DNA of 64,000 bases from Adhaeribacter radiodurans (GCF_014075995.1 NZ_CP055153.1:744001-808000); one strand, 5' to 3'; positions 17,675 to 27,554 are shown, counted from the first letter of the stretch. Made by a program: numbers and translations. The notes: generated from the sequence alone by a model not told the origin.

Positions 17675-19303
17675 TTATTCTGGTTGCAAAAACGGATACT
17701 GGTAATCAACTGCGGGCACAAAAGTTTCTTTTATAGTGCGGGTAGAAGTCCAGCGGATAAGGTTAAATACAGAACCCGCCTTATCGTTGGTGCCGGAAGC
17801 CCGAGCACCGCCAAAAGGCTGTTGACCTACAACAGCGCCGGTTGGCTTGTCGTTGATATAAAAATTACCGGCAGCGTGCAGTAATTTATTTGTCGCCAGG
17901 TCAATAGCGTAACGGTCACGGGCAAATATAGAACCCGTTAACGCATAAGGCGAGGTAGTATTTACTATTTCCAGTATTTCTTCAAATTCAGCTTCCTGGT
18001 ACACGTAAATAGTAATAACCGGACCAAATATTTCTTCGCACATGGTTACATAAGCCGGGTCTTTTACCAACAACACCGTAGGCTCAATAAAATAACCTAC
18101 CGATTTATCGAAATTACCACCGGCAATAACTTCTACTTCCGGGTCATTTTTAGCGGCTTCAATGTATTTGGTAATTTTATTAAATGATTTTTCATCAATA
18201 ACAGCATTTATAAAATTACTAAAATCTTCCGGCGAACCCATTTTAAAGGATTTCAAATCTTCGATTACAGATTGCTTTACTTCTTGCCAAAGATTTGCCG
18301 GAATATAAGCCCGGGAAGCGGCTGAGCATTTCTGGCCCTGGAACTCAAAAGCCCCGCGCGAAATTCCTACCGCTACTTCTTTGGCATCGGCAGAAGGGTG
18401 CGCCACAATAAAATCTTTACCACCAGTTTCGCCGACAATGCGCGGGTAGCCGCGGTACAAATGCAGGTTGTTGCCAATGGTTTTCCAGATATTATTAAAA
18501 ACGGCAGTTGAACCGGTAAAATGAATACCCGCAAAATGGCGATGACTGAAAATTACCTCGCCGGCAACCGGACCATCAACGTAGATTAGATTAATAACGC
18601 CATCGGGTAAGCCGGCGGCCTGGAATAAGCGCATCAAAAACTGAGCGGCGTAAATTTGGGTGTAAGCGGGCTTCCAAACCACAACGTTACCCATCATGGC
18701 AGGAGAAGCCAGTAAATTGCCGGAGATTGCCGTAAAATTAAAGGGAGTTAAAGCAAACACGAAACCTTCCAATGGGCGGTGTTCTAGGCGGTTCCAAACT
18801 CCTGGGCTGGATTCGGGTTGCTGCGCGTAAATCTCCGTCATAAACTTTGCATTAAACCGCAGAAAATCGATCATTTCGCAGGCAGAATCAATTTCGGCTT
18901 GGTAGGCATTTTTAGATTGTCCTATCATAGTAGCCGCATTTAAACGTGCCCGCCAAGGTCCGGCGAGTAATTCGGCCGCTTTTAAAAATATGGCCGCCCG
19001 GCTTTGCCAGGGAGTATTTGCCCATTGTTCCCGGGCAGCTAAAGCAGCCTCAATGGCTTGGGTAACGTGGCTGGCATCACCTTCGTGAAAATAACCTAAA
19101 ACGTGCTGGTGATCATGAGGCATGGTAAGTGGTTGTTTGTTACCGCTCCGCACTTCCTGATTACCAATGTACATAGGTATATCTAATTGCTGTTCTTTCA
19201 GCTCTATATACGTTTGTTGAAGTTCTTTTCTTTCCGGCGAACCTGGTGCATAACTTTTAACGGGTTCGTTTACCGGCAGAGGTACTTTATAAAATCCAGA
19301 CAT
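17675..19303 (-). CDS. pruA: L-glutamate gamma-semialdehyde dehydrogenase
   Basis: PruA oxidises glutamate-5-semialdehyde (in equilibrium with pyrroline-5-carboxylate) to glutamate with NAD, the second step of proline breakdown. The 542-residue length and the N-terminal extension match the single-function dehydrogenase group. The catalytic cysteine is in FEFQGQKCSAASRAY, the general-base glutamate in IVGETGGKDF, and the coenzyme site in FTGSTAVFNNIW. No proline dehydrogenase gene is adjacent. A -7-like TAACTTTG occurs upstream at 19354-19347 without a clear -33 partner. Confidence 0.95.
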   Translation of the reverse strand: MSGFYKVPLPVNEPVKSYAPGSPERKELQQTYIELKEQQLDIPMYIGNQEVRSGNKQPLTMPHDHQHVLGYFHEGDASHVTQAIEAALAAREQWANTPWQSRAAIFLKAAELLAGPWRARLNAATMIGQSKNAYQAEIDSACEMIDFLRFNAKFMTEIYAQQPESSPGVWNRLEHRPLEGFVFALTPFNFTAISGNLLASPAMMGNVVVWKPAYTQIYAAQFLMRLFQAAGLPDGVINLIYVDGPVAGEVIFSHRHFAGIHFTGSTAVFNNIWKTIGNNLHLYRGYPRIVGETGGKDFIVAHPSADAKEVAVGISRGAFEFQGQKCSAASRAYIPANLWQEVKQSVIEDLKSFKMGSPEDFSNFINAVIDEKSFNKITKYIEAAKNDPEVEVIAGGNFDKSVGYFIEPTVLLVKDPAYVTMCEEIFGPVITIYVYQEAEFEEILEIVNTTSPYALTGSIFARDRYAIDLATNKLLHAAGNFYINDKPTGAVVGQQPFGGARASGTNDKAGSVFNLIRWTSTRTIKETFVPAVDYQYPFLQPE

Positions 19304-19541
19304 GGTCTTTTAGTTTTTTAGTTGCAGGTTATCGATTGGAAAGCTGCAAAGTTAAATTGTTGAACTATTAAATTGTTGAATTAATAGATAGATTATGTAC
19401 TAACGCGAAGATCTGGCCTGTTGTTTACTATTCAGCGAGTTTCTTCCCAGACCAAATGATAAGCAAAAGAAACAAGCTACCCGTATCAGATAACCTTACA
19501 ACCTTATAACTTTTAAAATTAATGACCTTTCAACCTACCAC

Positions 19542-20252
19542 TCACAGCACCCGCATCAGTTCGCTGAGGCAGCTGATTTCGTAAGTTACTTTTTGGTAAT
19601 GGCGTTTTTTTGCCGGGTTAAAGTATATCTGATCAATGCCCGCGTTTTTGGCCCCTAGTATATCCGCTTCCAGGCTATCCCCAATCATAAGGCTATCGAC
19701 TGCTTTTACATTCGCCCGGTTAAGCGCGTGTTCAAATATTTTCCGGTCGGGTTTGCTACAGTTAATACACTCCGAGGTAATAACTTCGGTGAAATACCCG
19801 TGCAGATCCGAAGATGCCATTTTTATTTTTTGCACATCTTTAAACCCATTGGTAATAATATGCAGCGTATATTTTTTTTGCAGATAGTTCAGAACCTGGT
19901 ACGTGTACGGGAAAACGGCCGTTTTTTGAGGACAAAGCGTAGTAAAAGCTTCGGGTAAACCAACCGGAATTTGCTCCGGAGTTAGGCCGAGTTTTAGTAA
20001 AGTTTGTTCAAAACGGTTTACGCGTAGTTCTTGCTGGGTAATTTTACCTTCGTGGTATTGTCGCCACATGCGGTGATTGATATAACTGTATTTTTTGTAA
20101 AAGTCAGTAGAAGAAAACTGGCCGAACTTAGCCAACTCAAACTGGTTGTACAGTACCAGAATAGTTTCTTCAGCATTTTTCTCGAAATCCCAGAGCGTAT
20201 GGTCCAGGTCGAAAAAGAGGTGTTTGTAGGTTTTTAATGGAAAGAATTTCAC
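19542..20252 (-). CDS. YjjG-type HAD nucleotidase
   Basis: This 236-residue protein belongs to the HAD phosphatase superfamily, closest to YjjG-type noncanonical pyrimidine nucleotidases. HAD motif I is HLFFDLDHTLWDFEKNAEET near the N-terminus, with both aspartates present. Motif II/III residues follow at IITNG and CSKPDRKIF, and motif IV reads MIGDSLEADILGAKNAG. The start is a GTG at 20252, chosen because the preceding frame has no ATG and motif I begins right after it. The likely role is house-cleaning of modified nucleoside monophosphates, by family. Confidence 0.85.
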   Translation of the reverse strand: MKFFPLKTYKHLFFDLDHTLWDFEKNAEETILVLYNQFELAKFGQFSSTDFYKKYSYINHRMWRQYHEGKITQQELRVNRFEQTLLKLGLTPEQIPVGLPEAFTTLCPQKTAVFPYTYQVLNYLQKKYTLHIITNGFKDVQKIKMASSDLHGYFTEVITSECINCSKPDRKIFEHALNRANVKAVDSLMIGDSLEADILGAKNAGIDQIYFNPAKKRHYQKVTYEISCLSELMRVL

Positions 20253-20306
20253 AAAAATACTTTAATAGAGTTGGTAAGCAACCGACTGGATTTTATTTGC
20301 ATCTGT

Positions 20307-20693
20307 TTACTGAGGCATCCACTTACGATTGTGTAATTTATTTACGGCTAATTCGCGGTTTGAGTATAGAACGCGGTAAGTTTCCTGGTCTTTTAGTAAC
20401 AATTCGTCTTTTTCCAGGTAATTAAAAATAGTGTGCAATAAGTCGGCGGTTTCGTCGCGCAGGTAATAATATACCCAATTGTCGATCCGCTTGAAGGCTA
20501 CTAAACCCGAAAGTTTTAAATAAGACAAATGACGGGAAGTTTTGGTTTGCGTAAAATCTAAAACCTGCTCAATGTCTGAAATACACATTTCGGAGTTTTT
20601 AAAAATTAGATATAAAATTCGCAGCCGCGACTCGTCGCCAAGCGCTTTAAATACTTGTTCGCCGAAGCTTACGTTAAAATGTTTCAGCCGCAT
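20307..20693 (-). CDS. ArsR-family transcriptional regulator
   Basis: This 128-residue protein has the winged helix-turn-helix of the ArsR/SmtB family. The recognition segment is CISDIEQVLDFTQTKTSRHL followed by SYLKLSGLVAFKR and the wing VYYYL. I see none of the usual paired-cysteine metal motif (CVC), so metal sensing cannot be assumed. It lies 54 bases upstream of the HAD gene on the same strand. The target is unknown. Confidence 0.85.
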   Translation of the reverse strand: MRLKHFNVSFGEQVFKALGDESRLRILYLIFKNSEMCISDIEQVLDFTQTKTSRHLSYLKLSGLVAFKRIDNWVYYYLRDETADLLHTIFNYLEKDELLLKDQETYRVLYSNRELAVNKLHNRKWMPQ

Positions 20694-20896
20694 TTGCGTT
20701 AATATGAGATTATGGATGTGGTAAAATGTAAAAAATAAAAAATAATTTTGTTTTAAATATCAATTGCAGTACAACAAAAATAAGTGGCAGATTGATTTTA
20801 AATGAATCAGTAAAGCCTTAAAAATTTTAAAATTTACTATCTATAAATGTAGGGTATTATCTGATTACCGACAGAAAAATAGTATACTTGTAAAGA

Positions 20897-21607
20897 ATGA
20901 ACGTAGATATGTTACCTTATTACCTCTTTAGAACTCGTTTTTTAAGTTGCTCTTTAAAACTTTTATTTTTTTGCTTACTGGGTGGTTTAGGATTATTTAC
21001 TCCAGAAAAAGCGGCGGCACAAGGCAAATCTGTGGTTGTGCAATTATCGGGTATTGTGGCTAGCGGCGATAGTTTATATGGTGTGCCGGGAGTTACTGTT
21101 TATGTGCCCAAAGCCGGCCGGGGTACCGTTACCAACGATTACGGTTATTTTTCGATGCCGGTATTAGCCGGCGATAGCGTGGTAGTGCGAGCCCTAGGTT
21201 ACAAACATCTAACGGTAATCATTCCGCGCAATTACAATAAGCAAAGTTACTCAGTAGTGTTGGAGTTAAAAGAAGATGCTACGTTATTGCCCGAAGTACG
21301 CGTTTTCCCATATCCTACCGAAGAATTATTTAAAAAAGCTTTTCTGGCTTTACGCGTGCCCGATGAGCAAAAAACAGCGGCCGAAAAGAACCTGAATGAA
21401 CAATTAATGGCCCGCATATTTGATAATACGGCTATTGGGCCATCGGCTAATTTTCGGCACACCATGGATATGCAGAACATGTATTTAAATAAGCAATCCA
21501 TGCCGAATCAATATAATAACAACCCGCTCCTCAATCCATTTGCCTGGGGGCAACTTATTCAGCAAATTAAAAAGGGCGATTTAAAACGCAAGTATAAAGA
21601 TGATTGA
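20897..21607 (+). CDS. Exported protein with carboxypeptidase-regulatory-like domain
   Basis: This 236-residue protein has a signal peptide ending near KAAAQGKS (residue 43 or so). It is followed by a beta-sandwich carboxypeptidase-D regulatory-like domain: GIVASGDSLYGVPGVTVYVP, then GTVTNDYGYFSMPV and VVRALGYK. This domain is typical of the N-terminus of TonB-dependent receptors, but here no barrel follows. The C-terminal half is charged and asparagine-rich with no family I recognise. It is probably a periplasmic or surface protein of unknown role. Confidence 0.75.
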   Translation: MNVDMLPYYLFRTRFLSCSLKLLFFCLLGGLGLFTPEKAAAQGKSVVVQLSGIVASGDSLYGVPGVTVYVPKAGRGTVTNDYGYFSMPVLAGDSVVVRALGYKHLTVIIPRNYNKQSYSVVLELKEDATLLPEVRVFPYPTEELFKKAFLALRVPDEQKTAAEKNLNEQLMARIFDNTAIGPSANFRHTMDMQNMYLNKQSMPNQYNNNPLLNPFAWGQLIQQIKKGDLKRKYKDD

Positions 21608-21697
21608 GAGGTTAGTTAATTCTTAGTTTTTATCTTTAGTAAAGTTTTATTTGAACTTATATCATCTTTTGTTTATCTCTTCGCCAAAATAATATTT

Positions 21698-22843
21698 ATG
21701 TCGGCTCACGAACACGCTCCTATTAAACCTAAAGTAACACCTATTTATCAAACTTCGGTTTTTACTTTCAACGATTTAAATGAATTAGAAGCCTATTATG
21801 ATCAGCCGGGGCAACATTACATGTACAGCCGGTTTGGCAATCCAAATTCGGATGAACTGGCTGCCGAGGTAAATAAACTGGAAAAAGGCGATGGGGCAGT
21901 GGTAACTTCTTCGGGCATGTCGGCTATTTTAACAGCCATACTTACTTTTTGCCAGGCCGGCGACCACGTACTTTGTGCCGAAGAAATTTACGGTGGTTCA
22001 GCTACCTTATTAGCGCAGGAATTAAAACGCTTGGGCATTACGGTGACTTTTGTGCCTACCGAGCAAACCTACGAGTTAAGCTCCTTCGTGCAGGAGAACA
22101 CAAAAGCTTTGCTCGCCGAAACCATTAGCAATCCTCTTTTAACGGTATTAGATATTGCCCGAATGGCAGCTCTTTGCCGGGAACATCAGCTAAAATTAAT
22201 AATTGATAATACATTTGCGTCACCGGTAATTACGCGCCCTCTGGAGTTAGGCGCTGATTTAGTAATGCACAGTGTTACCAAGTATTTAGCCGGCCACAGC
22301 GATGTAACGGCCGGTGTAATAGTAGCTAAAGGGGAGGAGAACACGAAACGTATCCGGCAAATTGTAATGTATTACGGCTTAAATCTTAGCCCTTTTGATT
22401 CGTGGTTGGCCGCTCGGGGATTAAAAACCTTAAGACTTCGGATTAAGCAACATAATTCCAATGCTTTGAAAATTGCCCGGTTCTTAAGTCAACACCCTAA
22501 GGTGCGGCGCATTTATTACCCGGGCCTCGAAAATCATCCGCAGCATGCGTTAGCCCAACAGCAGGGGAATGGCTTATTCGGAGGAATGTTATCTTTTCAG
22601 ATAAGTGATGAACTGGAAAAAGTAAATGCTTTTATGCAAGCATTACCTAATATTCCGTTTGCTCCTTCATTAGCGGGAGTTACTACGTCTATCTCGCACC
22701 CACTCAAAACTTCTCACCGTTCTTTTAGCCCGGAACAACAGGAAAAATTAGGTATTACCTTGGGTCTTATTCGTTTGTCGGTAGGAATAGAAGAAGCCGA
22801 AGATTTAATTCAGGAGTTAGACACGGCTTTAGCAGTTATTTAA
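21698..22843 (+). CDS. PLP-dependent trans-sulfuration enzyme
   Basis: This 381-residue protein belongs to the Cys/Met metabolism PLP-dependent family (cystathionine gamma-synthase, gamma-lyase and methionine gamma-lyase). The PLP lysine is in MHSVTKYLAGHSDVTAGVI. The cofactor-binding region also shows VVTSSGMSAI and YSRFGNPNSDELA. The start is the ATG at 21698 (MSAHEHAP), which gives a typical length. Which reaction it performs cannot be decided from motifs alone; a gamma-lyase or synthase is most likely. Confidence 0.88.
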   Translation: MSAHEHAPIKPKVTPIYQTSVFTFNDLNELEAYYDQPGQHYMYSRFGNPNSDELAAEVNKLEKGDGAVVTSSGMSAILTAILTFCQAGDHVLCAEEIYGGSATLLAQELKRLGITVTFVPTEQTYELSSFVQENTKALLAETISNPLLTVLDIARMAALCREHQLKLIIDNTFASPVITRPLELGADLVMHSVTKYLAGHSDVTAGVIVAKGEENTKRIRQIVMYYGLNLSPFDSWLAARGLKTLRLRIKQHNSNALKIARFLSQHPKVRRIYYPGLENHPQHALAQQQGNGLFGGMLSFQISDELEKVNAFMQALPNIPFAPSLAGVTTSISHPLKTSHRSFSPEQQEKLGITLGLIRLSVGIEEAEDLIQELDTALAVI

Positions 22844-22913
22844 ATTTCTTGTTTTAAAGAAGTATCAGGTTGTAACGGAAAATCAGATTTAGTAAATAAG
22901 CTTAGCGATTTTA

Positions 22914-24458
22914 CTATTTTACGCCAAATTTTTGCTTTTCTGCGGTAATTTCGGCATTCCAGCTTTGGAGAATTGTAGCATTTGGCTGGCGTAAAATACT
23001 TACATGAGTATTGTTTTCGCGATACAAAGGATTATTTAAACGGCCAATTATCTGAACAGATTTAAAATGAGCTTGTAACTCGGTAGGGGCATTCTCACTT
23101 ACTAAAATCAATATTTTCGGATTTACCAACGGGGGAAACCAAAGCGCATAGCTGGCACTAGTGCTGTGAGCCCGTGGCAAGTTATAAGGCAAATTATAAA
23201 AATTTACTGCCCCAGCTTCGCCGTAATTATCGCACCAAATAATTGTTTCAGCCCGTTCCGCCATTGGAATGGTAGTGTAAGCTTTTCGCACTAATCTGGC
23301 CATTTCCGACCAGCCGAGCATATCGGCATAATCCTGAGGCAATAAATGATCCTGACCATCTTCCCAGCGTAAAATACCAGTAGCTTTAAACTTTTGACAA
23401 TATTGGGCAGTAGCCTTAGGCGATAAAATAGGAAGGAGTAAAGGCACCAAAGGAGCCACTAAAATCAGAGGTAAAAGTAAAAGAACGGGCTTTAACTGCC
23501 TTTGCCATTTTTGCGTTAAAAGTTGTTCCCAAGCTACCCCGCCAAAAGCTAATAAAATAGGATACAACCCCAGAGCATAGTAGCTTTTGCCGTGTAACAA
23601 GAGAAAAATAGCGATCACGCTTAAGTAGATCCACCCAATTAAACGGTAAGGACGAGCCCATTTAGTAAAAAATAAAGCTAGTAAACCGGCTAACCAGATA
23701 AACAAGGCCGGAAAATTCATTAGTAATTGATCCAGCAGGAAATCTTTGGGTTTTACCAGATCTAATTGCGTTTTCTTTAATTCTTGCATGTGCTGCCAAA
23801 AGGGGATATTATGCTGCACTTGCCAGATTAAATTTGGTAATAATATTATTACAGCAATAAGAAGGGCTCCGTAGAAATGCTTTTGCCGGAATATAGTTCG
23901 TTGGGGCGAAAGCAGCAGCGCTAGACAAGTACCCGCTAAGAAGAAGATAACGGAATATTTATTGAGCAAACCTAACCCAATAGCTACTCCTAGAAGGTAC
24001 AGATAAGAAGCTTTAGGTTGCTGAATATAGCAGATTAACAAGTAAAGATAAACGGACCAAAACAAAAACTCAAGCGCGTTCGGCTGAAATAAAATATTAA
24101 TTCGTAAATAGGCCGAAGCTAAAAAGCCAATTCCAACCAATGCCAAGGCAAAACTACTGCCGCCTAGCCGCTTTACCGTTAAGCCAATTACCCACATAGT
24201 TATAGCCCCAAACAAAGCGGGCCAGAACCTAACCAGAAACCAATAATTGCCGAGGGCTTTTGTAATCCAAGCTTGTACGGCCAAGGCGGGTGGTACTTCC
24301 ACAAATCCCCATGCCAGGTGGTTTGCTTCATCTAAATACAAATACTCGTCGCGTTGTAATTGGTAAGCCGGATGTACCGAAAAAAAAGCTAACGTAAATT
24401 TAAAAATTACCAGAAACAGGAGGATAGGCCGGAAAAGTTGGTCGGTTTTCGTAAACAT
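22914..24458 (-). CDS. Membrane glycosyltransferase, GT39-like
   Basis: This 514-residue integral membrane protein has about ten to twelve hydrophobic segments and resembles the ArnT/PMT glycosyltransferase family. These enzymes move a sugar from a lipid-linked donor on the outer face of the membrane. The acidic N-terminal loop QLQRDEYLYLDEANHLAWG matches the position of the family's catalytic acidic residues. The soluble C-terminal region (about 350-514) contains no domain I can name. The acceptor is unknown. Confidence 0.78.
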   Translation of the reverse strand: MFTKTDQLFRPILLFLVIFKFTLAFFSVHPAYQLQRDEYLYLDEANHLAWGFVEVPPALAVQAWITKALGNYWFLVRFWPALFGAITMWVIGLTVKRLGGSSFALALVGIGFLASAYLRINILFQPNALEFLFWSVYLYLLICYIQQPKASYLYLLGVAIGLGLLNKYSVIFFLAGTCLALLLSPQRTIFRQKHFYGALLIAVIILLPNLIWQVQHNIPFWQHMQELKKTQLDLVKPKDFLLDQLLMNFPALFIWLAGLLALFFTKWARPYRLIGWIYLSVIAIFLLLHGKSYYALGLYPILLAFGGVAWEQLLTQKWQRQLKPVLLLLPLILVAPLVPLLLPILSPKATAQYCQKFKATGILRWEDGQDHLLPQDYADMLGWSEMARLVRKAYTTIPMAERAETIIWCDNYGEAGAVNFYNLPYNLPRAHSTSASYALWFPPLVNPKILILVSENAPTELQAHFKSVQIIGRLNNPLYRENNTHVSILRQPNATILQSWNAEITAEKQKFGVK

Positions 24459-24590
24459 AGGGCAGGCCGTAGGTTGTTTACTAATATCTAAAATTTACTT
24501 TAAAAAGTAACACAAATAGTGGTGGCTACCTAAAACGGAGTAGTCCCATTTAAATTTTTGTAATTTGGCAGTCTAATAAAATTTCTGTTG

Positions 24591-25403
24591 ATGATTGTTT
24601 TCCCGAACGCTAAAATAAATATAGGTTTGCACGTAGTCAGTCGCCGACCCGATGGTTTCCGGAACCTGGAATCGTGTTTTTATCCGGTTAATTGGTGCGA
24701 TGCTTTAGAAATAGTGCCAGCCGATGAAACACGTTTTACTTCTTCCGGCCTTTCTATTCCGGGCGAAGCAAATAAAAATCTGTGCCTGAAAGCGTACGAA
24801 TTGCTACGTCAGGATTTTACTTTGCCCTCGGTACATATCCATTTACACAAAAATATACCTATTGGTGCTGGCATGGGAGGGGGCTCTGCCGATGCAGCTT
24901 TTACTTTAAAATTAATAAATGATTTATTTACGCTGAAAATAGCCGTATCCGATTTAGAGAACTACGCGCGTTCTTTAGGAAGCGACTGCGCTTTTTTTAT
25001 TCAGAATAAACCAATTTTTGCTGTAGAAAAAGGCGATATTTTTGAACCGCTCGATTTAAATTTAAGTGGCTATCAAATAGTACTTATTTATCCGGATTTA
25101 CATATTACCACGGCCGAAGCTTACCAAAAAGTAATACCGCAAATTCCAGTAGAAGACCTGCGAAGCGTACTACAACAACCTGTTTCTTCGTGGAAAAACC
25201 GGGTAAAAAATGATTTTGAGCAAGCCTTGTTTCCAAGCTATCCGGTTTTGCCACAGTTAAAAAGTTATTTATACCAAAAAGGTGCGCTATATGCCAGCAT
25301 GACAGGTTCAGGTTCAGCTGTATTTGGTATTTTTTCGCCGGATTTCTCTCAAAAGTTAACTATGCCCGGCACCACCTATCCCATTTGGCAAGGCACTTTG
25401 TAG
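24591..25403 (+). CDS. ispE: 4-diphosphocytidyl-2-C-methyl-D-erythritol kinase
   Basis: IspE phosphorylates CDP-ME in the non-mevalonate isoprenoid pathway. The 270-residue protein is a GHMP kinase: FPNAKINIGLHV at the N-terminus, the ATP loop IPIGAGMGGGSADAAF near residue 90, and the C-terminal MTGSGSAVFGIF. I chose the ATG at 24591; a TTG three bases upstream is possible but unnecessary. Its last 48 bases overlap the 3' end of the convergent transporter gene. Confidence 0.93.
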   Translation: MIVFPNAKINIGLHVVSRRPDGFRNLESCFYPVNWCDALEIVPADETRFTSSGLSIPGEANKNLCLKAYELLRQDFTLPSVHIHLHKNIPIGAGMGGGSADAAFTLKLINDLFTLKIAVSDLENYARSLGSDCAFFIQNKPIFAVEKGDIFEPLDLNLSGYQIVLIYPDLHITTAEAYQKVIPQIPVEDLRSVLQQPVSSWKNRVKNDFEQALFPSYPVLPQLKSYLYQKGALYASMTGSGSAVFGIFSPDFSQKLTMPGTTYPIWQGTL

Positions 25404-26291
25404 TTGCCGGCTTTCGTATCGCCTGTCCAGAATGGGGTGTACAAACACGCTGAACAAAATAATAAGAGCGCCTAAGTAAAAACCACCGGACATGTGTTCG
25501 CTTTCGCCGAAAATAAAATAGGCAAATACAATTCCGTAAACTGGTTCCAGGTTAATACTTAGGTTCATATTAAAAATAGGAATTTGTTGCATTAACCGTA
25601 CAGAGCCGGTAAACGGATAAACGGTACATACCAAGGCCAGCGTTAACAAGTAAACCCAATCCAGCAAGGTTAAAGTAAAATGTACGGCATGATCCGGACT
25701 AAGAAAAAGTTGGTAAATGGGTATAAATAAAGCGGTTCCTAAACAGGCACCAGCCATTTCGTAACACGTAATATTAAGAGGCGAATATTTACGCGTTAAC
25801 CGGCTATTTATAATGGAAAATGTTGCCCCTAACATTGCCGAGCCTACTCCCATTAAAATACCCAAAGCATGATCAAACTCAAACTGAAAAATTAGGTACA
25901 AGCCTATAAAGATGAGTAAGGCTAAACCAATTTCGTGCGGTTTAATTTTTTTACGGTAAAATATTGGTTCTAAAATAGCCGTCCATAGACTACTGGTTGC
26001 CATACCGGCTAAGCAAATAGAAACCGAAGCTACCCGCGCCGAAGCAAAAAAGAGCATCCAATGACCAGAAATGAGCATTCCTACGCCAATAATTTTTATC
26101 ATTGGCCCCCGGCCAATCCGGAACGATTTACCCGTAAATTTTATAATTAAAGCTAGGGCCACTGTAGCAATAAAAGTGCGGAGAAAAACCAGTTCTACAG
26201 CAGGAATAGAAATTAATTTACCTAAAATAGCAGTGAAGCCCCACACGAAAACGATGAAGTGCAGCTCTAAATAATGCTTAAACGAAGCCAT
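25356..26291 (-). CDS. EamA-family (DMT) membrane transporter
   Basis: This 311-residue protein has ten predicted membrane helices arranged as two EamA repeats, with start motifs FIVFVWGFTAILGKLIS and, in the second half, LGATFSIINSRL. Members of the drug/metabolite transporter superfamily export or import small metabolites, and the substrate cannot be told here. Its C-terminal coding end overlaps the 3' end of ispE on the other strand. Confidence 0.85.
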   Translation of the reverse strand: MASFKHYLELHFIVFVWGFTAILGKLISIPAVELVFLRTFIATVALALIIKFTGKSFRIGRGPMIKIIGVGMLISGHWMLFFASARVASVSICLAGMATSSLWTAILEPIFYRKKIKPHEIGLALLIFIGLYLIFQFEFDHALGILMGVGSAMLGATFSIINSRLTRKYSPLNITCYEMAGACLGTALFIPIYQLFLSPDHAVHFTLTLLDWVYLLTLALVCTVYPFTGSVRLMQQIPIFNMNLSINLEPVYGIVFAYFIFGESEHMSGGFYLGALIILFSVFVHPILDRRYESRQLQSALPNGIGGAGHS

Positions 26292-26295
26292 AAAT

Positions 26296-26330
26296 TAGTC
26301 TATAGTCCACGGTCCATAGACCACAGATGG
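26296..26330. repeat. Heptamer-periodic tract upstream of the EamA gene
   Basis: Five clean units of seven bases are seen: TAGTCTA, TAGTCCA, CGGTCCA, TAGACCA, CAGATGG. The tract begins five bases outside the transporter start codon. Its words match those at 28838-28872 and 8244-8278. Confidence 0.7.
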
Positions 26331-26412
26331 ATATTATTTGGTGGTTGGATTATTAGAATTCTTTGTAATGGTTCGAGTTTGTAATTAAAGATCAGGTGGT
26401 TGAATGTAGTGT

Positions 26413-26440
26413 CTTTAACTTGAAACCTGCAACTATTAGC
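26413..26440. repeat. Short heptamer tract at the lptF/G stop
   Basis: Four units of seven read CTTTAAC, TTGAAAC, CTGCAAC, TATTAGC. The tract overlaps the stop codon of the permease gene. It is short and could be chance, but the word CTGCAAC is the complement of the GTTGCAG-type words in other tracts. Confidence 0.4.
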
Positions 26441-27512
26441 GGGGTACGGTTTTGTATAAGATAATGCCGATGAAGGTAAAAATGATAGAAGGAATCCAGG
26501 AAGCCAACATAGGACTGACATCTCCCACTTGGGCAAAACTTCGGCTCATAATAACAAAAATAATAAAGATAAAGGCCAACGTAAAGCCCAGTGCTACCTG
26601 CAGACCAATACCACCACGCCTTTTCCGGGAGCTTAGAATTACCCCAATTGTTGTTAAAATAATAATGGCGAATGGATAACTAAACCGTTCATATTTTTCA
26701 ATCAGGTAAATTTCCGTATCATCGGCACCCCGCATCTTTTTTTGATTGATGAACTTGTTTAATTCAGGTAAAGTTAGTGTTTCGGCCAGGCGGTAGGTAC
26801 TGGCAAAATCTTTGGGTAACAAGTTTAGCGTGGTATCTATTGGTCCATATTGTTTAGTAATTTCCCTATCGCCCTCAAACTTACGGAGTACATAATTATC
26901 TAAATGCCATTTGTTTTTTTTCTCGTCCCAGGTAATGGCATCAGAAGTTAGTTTAGCCAGCAACTCATTGCCTTTAATGGTTTCAAGCGTAAATTTATAG
27001 CCAATGTTTGCCGTGTTATTATAACTTTCGATGTAAGCATACGATTCGGGATTGAGTTTGAAATGAATGTTGCGGCCTTCGAAAGTGTACGGTTTTTTAA
27101 TGTATTTCACTTCAAAAGCTACCCGCGTTTTGTTGGAATTAGGGATAACCCACCCGATCATAGCAAAGGTAAAAGCTCCGATTACAATAGCTCCCATTAC
27201 GTAAGGCCATAACATGCGCCGGAAACTTACGCCGCTGCTTAAAATAGCCACAATCTCGGTACGACCAGCCAACTTAGCCGTTACAAAAACGGTGGCAATA
27301 AACACCGTAATCGGGCTAAGCATGTTAGAATAAAAAGGAATAAGGTTGAGGTAGTAATCAAAAATAATAGATTTAAACGGCGGATTAGTTTCTAAAAAAT
27401 CGTCATTTTTTTCCGTAAAGTCAATCACGCAGATAATTACAACCAATATCAGCACCACAAAAACAAAGGTGCTCAGGTATTTTTTAAGAATATATTTATC
27501 TAATAATTTCAT
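26436..27512 (-). CDS. LptF/LptG family permease
   Basis: This 358-residue protein is a YjgP/YjgQ-type permease of the lipopolysaccharide transport system. With LptB it pulls LPS out of the inner membrane toward the LptC-LptA bridge. The layout fits: MKLLDKYILKKYLSTF at the N-terminus, three membrane helices near the start, a periplasmic beta domain at about 130-260, and three helices at the end. The segment LAGRTEIVAILSSGVSFRRM is the family's coupling region. I cannot tell LptF from LptG. Confidence 0.87.
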   Translation of the reverse strand: MKLLDKYILKKYLSTFVFVVLILVVIICVIDFTEKNDDFLETNPPFKSIIFDYYLNLIPFYSNMLSPITVFIATVFVTAKLAGRTEIVAILSSGVSFRRMLWPYVMGAIVIGAFTFAMIGWVIPNSNKTRVAFEVKYIKKPYTFEGRNIHFKLNPESYAYIESYNNTANIGYKFTLETIKGNELLAKLTSDAITWDEKKNKWHLDNYVLRKFEGDREITKQYGPIDTTLNLLPKDFASTYRLAETLTLPELNKFINQKKMRGADDTEIYLIEKYERFSYPFAIIILTTIGVILSSRKRRGGIGLQVALGFTLAFIFIIFVIMSRSFAQVGDVSPMLASWIPSIIFTFIGIILYKTVPR

Positions 27513-27519
27513 ATGTTAG

Positions 27520-27554
27520 TTGCAAGTTACGGGTTGCAAGTTGCAAGTTTTTAG
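27520..27554. repeat. Heptamer-periodic tract (TTGCAAG) upstream of lptF/G
   Basis: Units of seven read TTGCAAG, TTACGGG, TTGCAAG, TTGCAAG, TTTTTAG. The tract starts eight bases upstream of the permease start codon. Beyond it, at 27577-27570, is a minus-strand TAACTTTG -7-like element. If that is used, the repeat would lie in the 5' untranslated leader. Confidence 0.75.

Noticed and set aside
20307-20693. ArsR protein as an arsenic or heavy-metal sensor
   Set aside because: The typical CVC-type metal ligands are absent, and no resistance genes are nearby.
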